Positions 63,483-64,000 of a DNA stretch of 64,000 nt are shown here, one piece after another. Each line of letters begins with the position of its first letter. Position 1 is the stretch's first letter. Under the pieces are notes generated by a model. That model worked only from the letters and a program-made list of their open reading frames with translations, did no database searches and had not been told where the DNA came from. Source of the DNA: Maribacter sp. (GTDB lineage Bacteria; Bacteroidota; Bacteroidia; Flavobacteriales; Flavobacteriaceae); NCBI GenBank assembly GCA_011050675.1, contig DRFI01000027.1, positions 47,021 to 111,020 of the forward strand. Reading direction: 5' to 3'. The position numbers and the translations under genes are program-made.

Positions 63483-64000
63483 ATGAAAAGTTCACTCACA
63501 ATTTTATTGACAATATTTACTTTGATACAACTTTCGGCTCAAGTTGATAGCACAAGTATAAAACCTAAAGGAAATCTGTTCAAAAAAAGTATAGTTCCTT
63601 TGTCTCTAATAGGTACAGGAATCTTATTATCCGATAGTGGTTTTGAGAAGTCATTTAATACTACAACTAGAAATTGGGTAGGGAATGATTATGAAACAAG
63701 TTTGGATGATTATACTAGATATGCACCGGTCGCAACCTTATATATTGCAGATTTAGCTGGTGTTAAAGCGGAAAATCATTGGTTTGACCAAACAAAGAAT
63801 CTTGCTATTTCAATGATTCTTACCGATGTTTTTACAAGAGCCATTAAAAAAAATGTTTTCAAAACTAGACCAGACGGATCTAACGATAATGCTTTTCCAT
63901 CTGGGCATACCTCAATTACTTTTGCCTCAGGCTCGGTAGTTTATGAGGAATTTAAAAACTCTAATTCATTATTAGCCTATTCTGGATATGGTTTTGCAAC
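63483..64000 (+). CDS. Second PAP2-family phosphatase (cut by window edge)
   Basis: The open frame starts at ATG 63483, one base after the preceding stop, and runs off the right edge (172 residues seen). It has a signal peptide (TLIQLSAQ), KKNVFKTRPDG (K-x6-RP) near residue 121 and AFPSGHTSITFASG near 138; the third PAP2 motif should lie beyond the window. It is longer at the N-terminus than the PAP2 protein at 61459. It belongs to the same operon and should act on lipid phosphates in the envelope. Confidence 0.85.
   Translation, partial: MKSSLTILLTIFTLIQLSAQVDSTSIKPKGNLFKKSIVPLSLIGTGILLSDSGFEKSFNTTTRNWVGNDYETSLDDYTRYAPVATLYIADLAGVKAENHWFDQTKNLAISMILTDVFTRAIKKNVFKTRPDGSNDNAFPSGHTSITFASGSVVYEEFKNSNSLLAYSGYGFA

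Noticed and set aside
1..64000. Mobile elements, CRISPR arrays, tRNA genes or phage genes
   Set aside because: No transposase or integrase motif, no regularly spaced repeats, and no tRNA cloverleaf or attachment-type repeats were seen.

Overview
The window looks like the chromosome of a marine member of the Bacteroidota, most likely a Flavobacteriaceae relative of Zobellia, Maribacter or Arenibacter. The pointers are AT-rich DNA, a SusC/SusD pair, many secreted lipoproteins with short LxxC signal peptides, TonB receptors with N-terminal carboxypeptidase-regulatory domains, a PorP/SprF remnant and promoters of the flavobacterial type (TTG, 17-23 bases, TAnnTTTG). I saw no rRNA, tRNA, CRISPR array, insertion sequence or phage gene. 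The genus is inference; no marker gene is present.

Layout. 1-4307: on the minus strand, a cut-off secreted propeller protein of unrecognised family and a GH92 alpha-mannosidase. 4722-15590: secreted calcineurin-like phosphoesterases, a minus-strand operon (FGGY sugar kinase, L-fucose isomerase, cytochrome c/FG-GAP lipoprotein), a HAD hydrolase and a broken porP/sprF. 15721-20732: the ATP-grasp / alpha-E / transglutaminase operon and a zinc peptidase. 21029-30751: an eight-gene minus-strand operon with three neutral-ceramidase-like enzymes, a PqaA-type hydrolase, an esterase, a ChbG-type deacetylase, a bile-acid-type symporter and a BNR propeller. 31048-37124: divergent PKD lipoprotein, SusC and SusD, closed by a strong terminator. 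37485-48160: two paralogous DapA/NanA-type aldolase operons around an AraC regulator, with a PHP-domain membrane protein, two other membrane proteins, an SSS symporter, a Gfo/Idh/MocA oxidoreductase and a purple-acid-phosphatase-like enzyme. 48265-55000: secreted propeller and FG-GAP proteins, a full-length paralogue of the first gene, and a glycerophosphodiesterase. 55489-64000: an OmpR-type two-component system followed by a TonB receptor, a DUF347-like membrane protein, a PepSY-like protein, two PAP2 phosphatases, a CmoA-like enzyme and an isoprenylcysteine-methyltransferase-like protein.

How it fits together. Positions 1 to about 55000 read as one large catabolic region. It combines outer-membrane import (SusCD), many secreted hydrolases for phosphoester, N-acyl/amide, ester and mannosyl bonds, inner-membrane uptake (SSS, BASS) and cytoplasmic sugar or keto-acid steps (FucI, kinase, two aldolases, oxidoreductase). 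The mix suggests a complex phosphorylated or acylated glycoconjugate, perhaps an algal glycolipid, rather than a plain polysaccharide; the substrate is unproven.

The clearest regulatory signal is in the last 9 kb. Four promoters (two-component system, TonB receptor, PepSY gene, PAP2/cmoA operon) share one layout: CTTTA-like boxes 11 bp apart, then exactly 11 bases, then TAnnTTT(G/A). None has a -33 TTG at normal spacing. This looks like the autoregulated regulon of the adjacent OmpR-family regulator.
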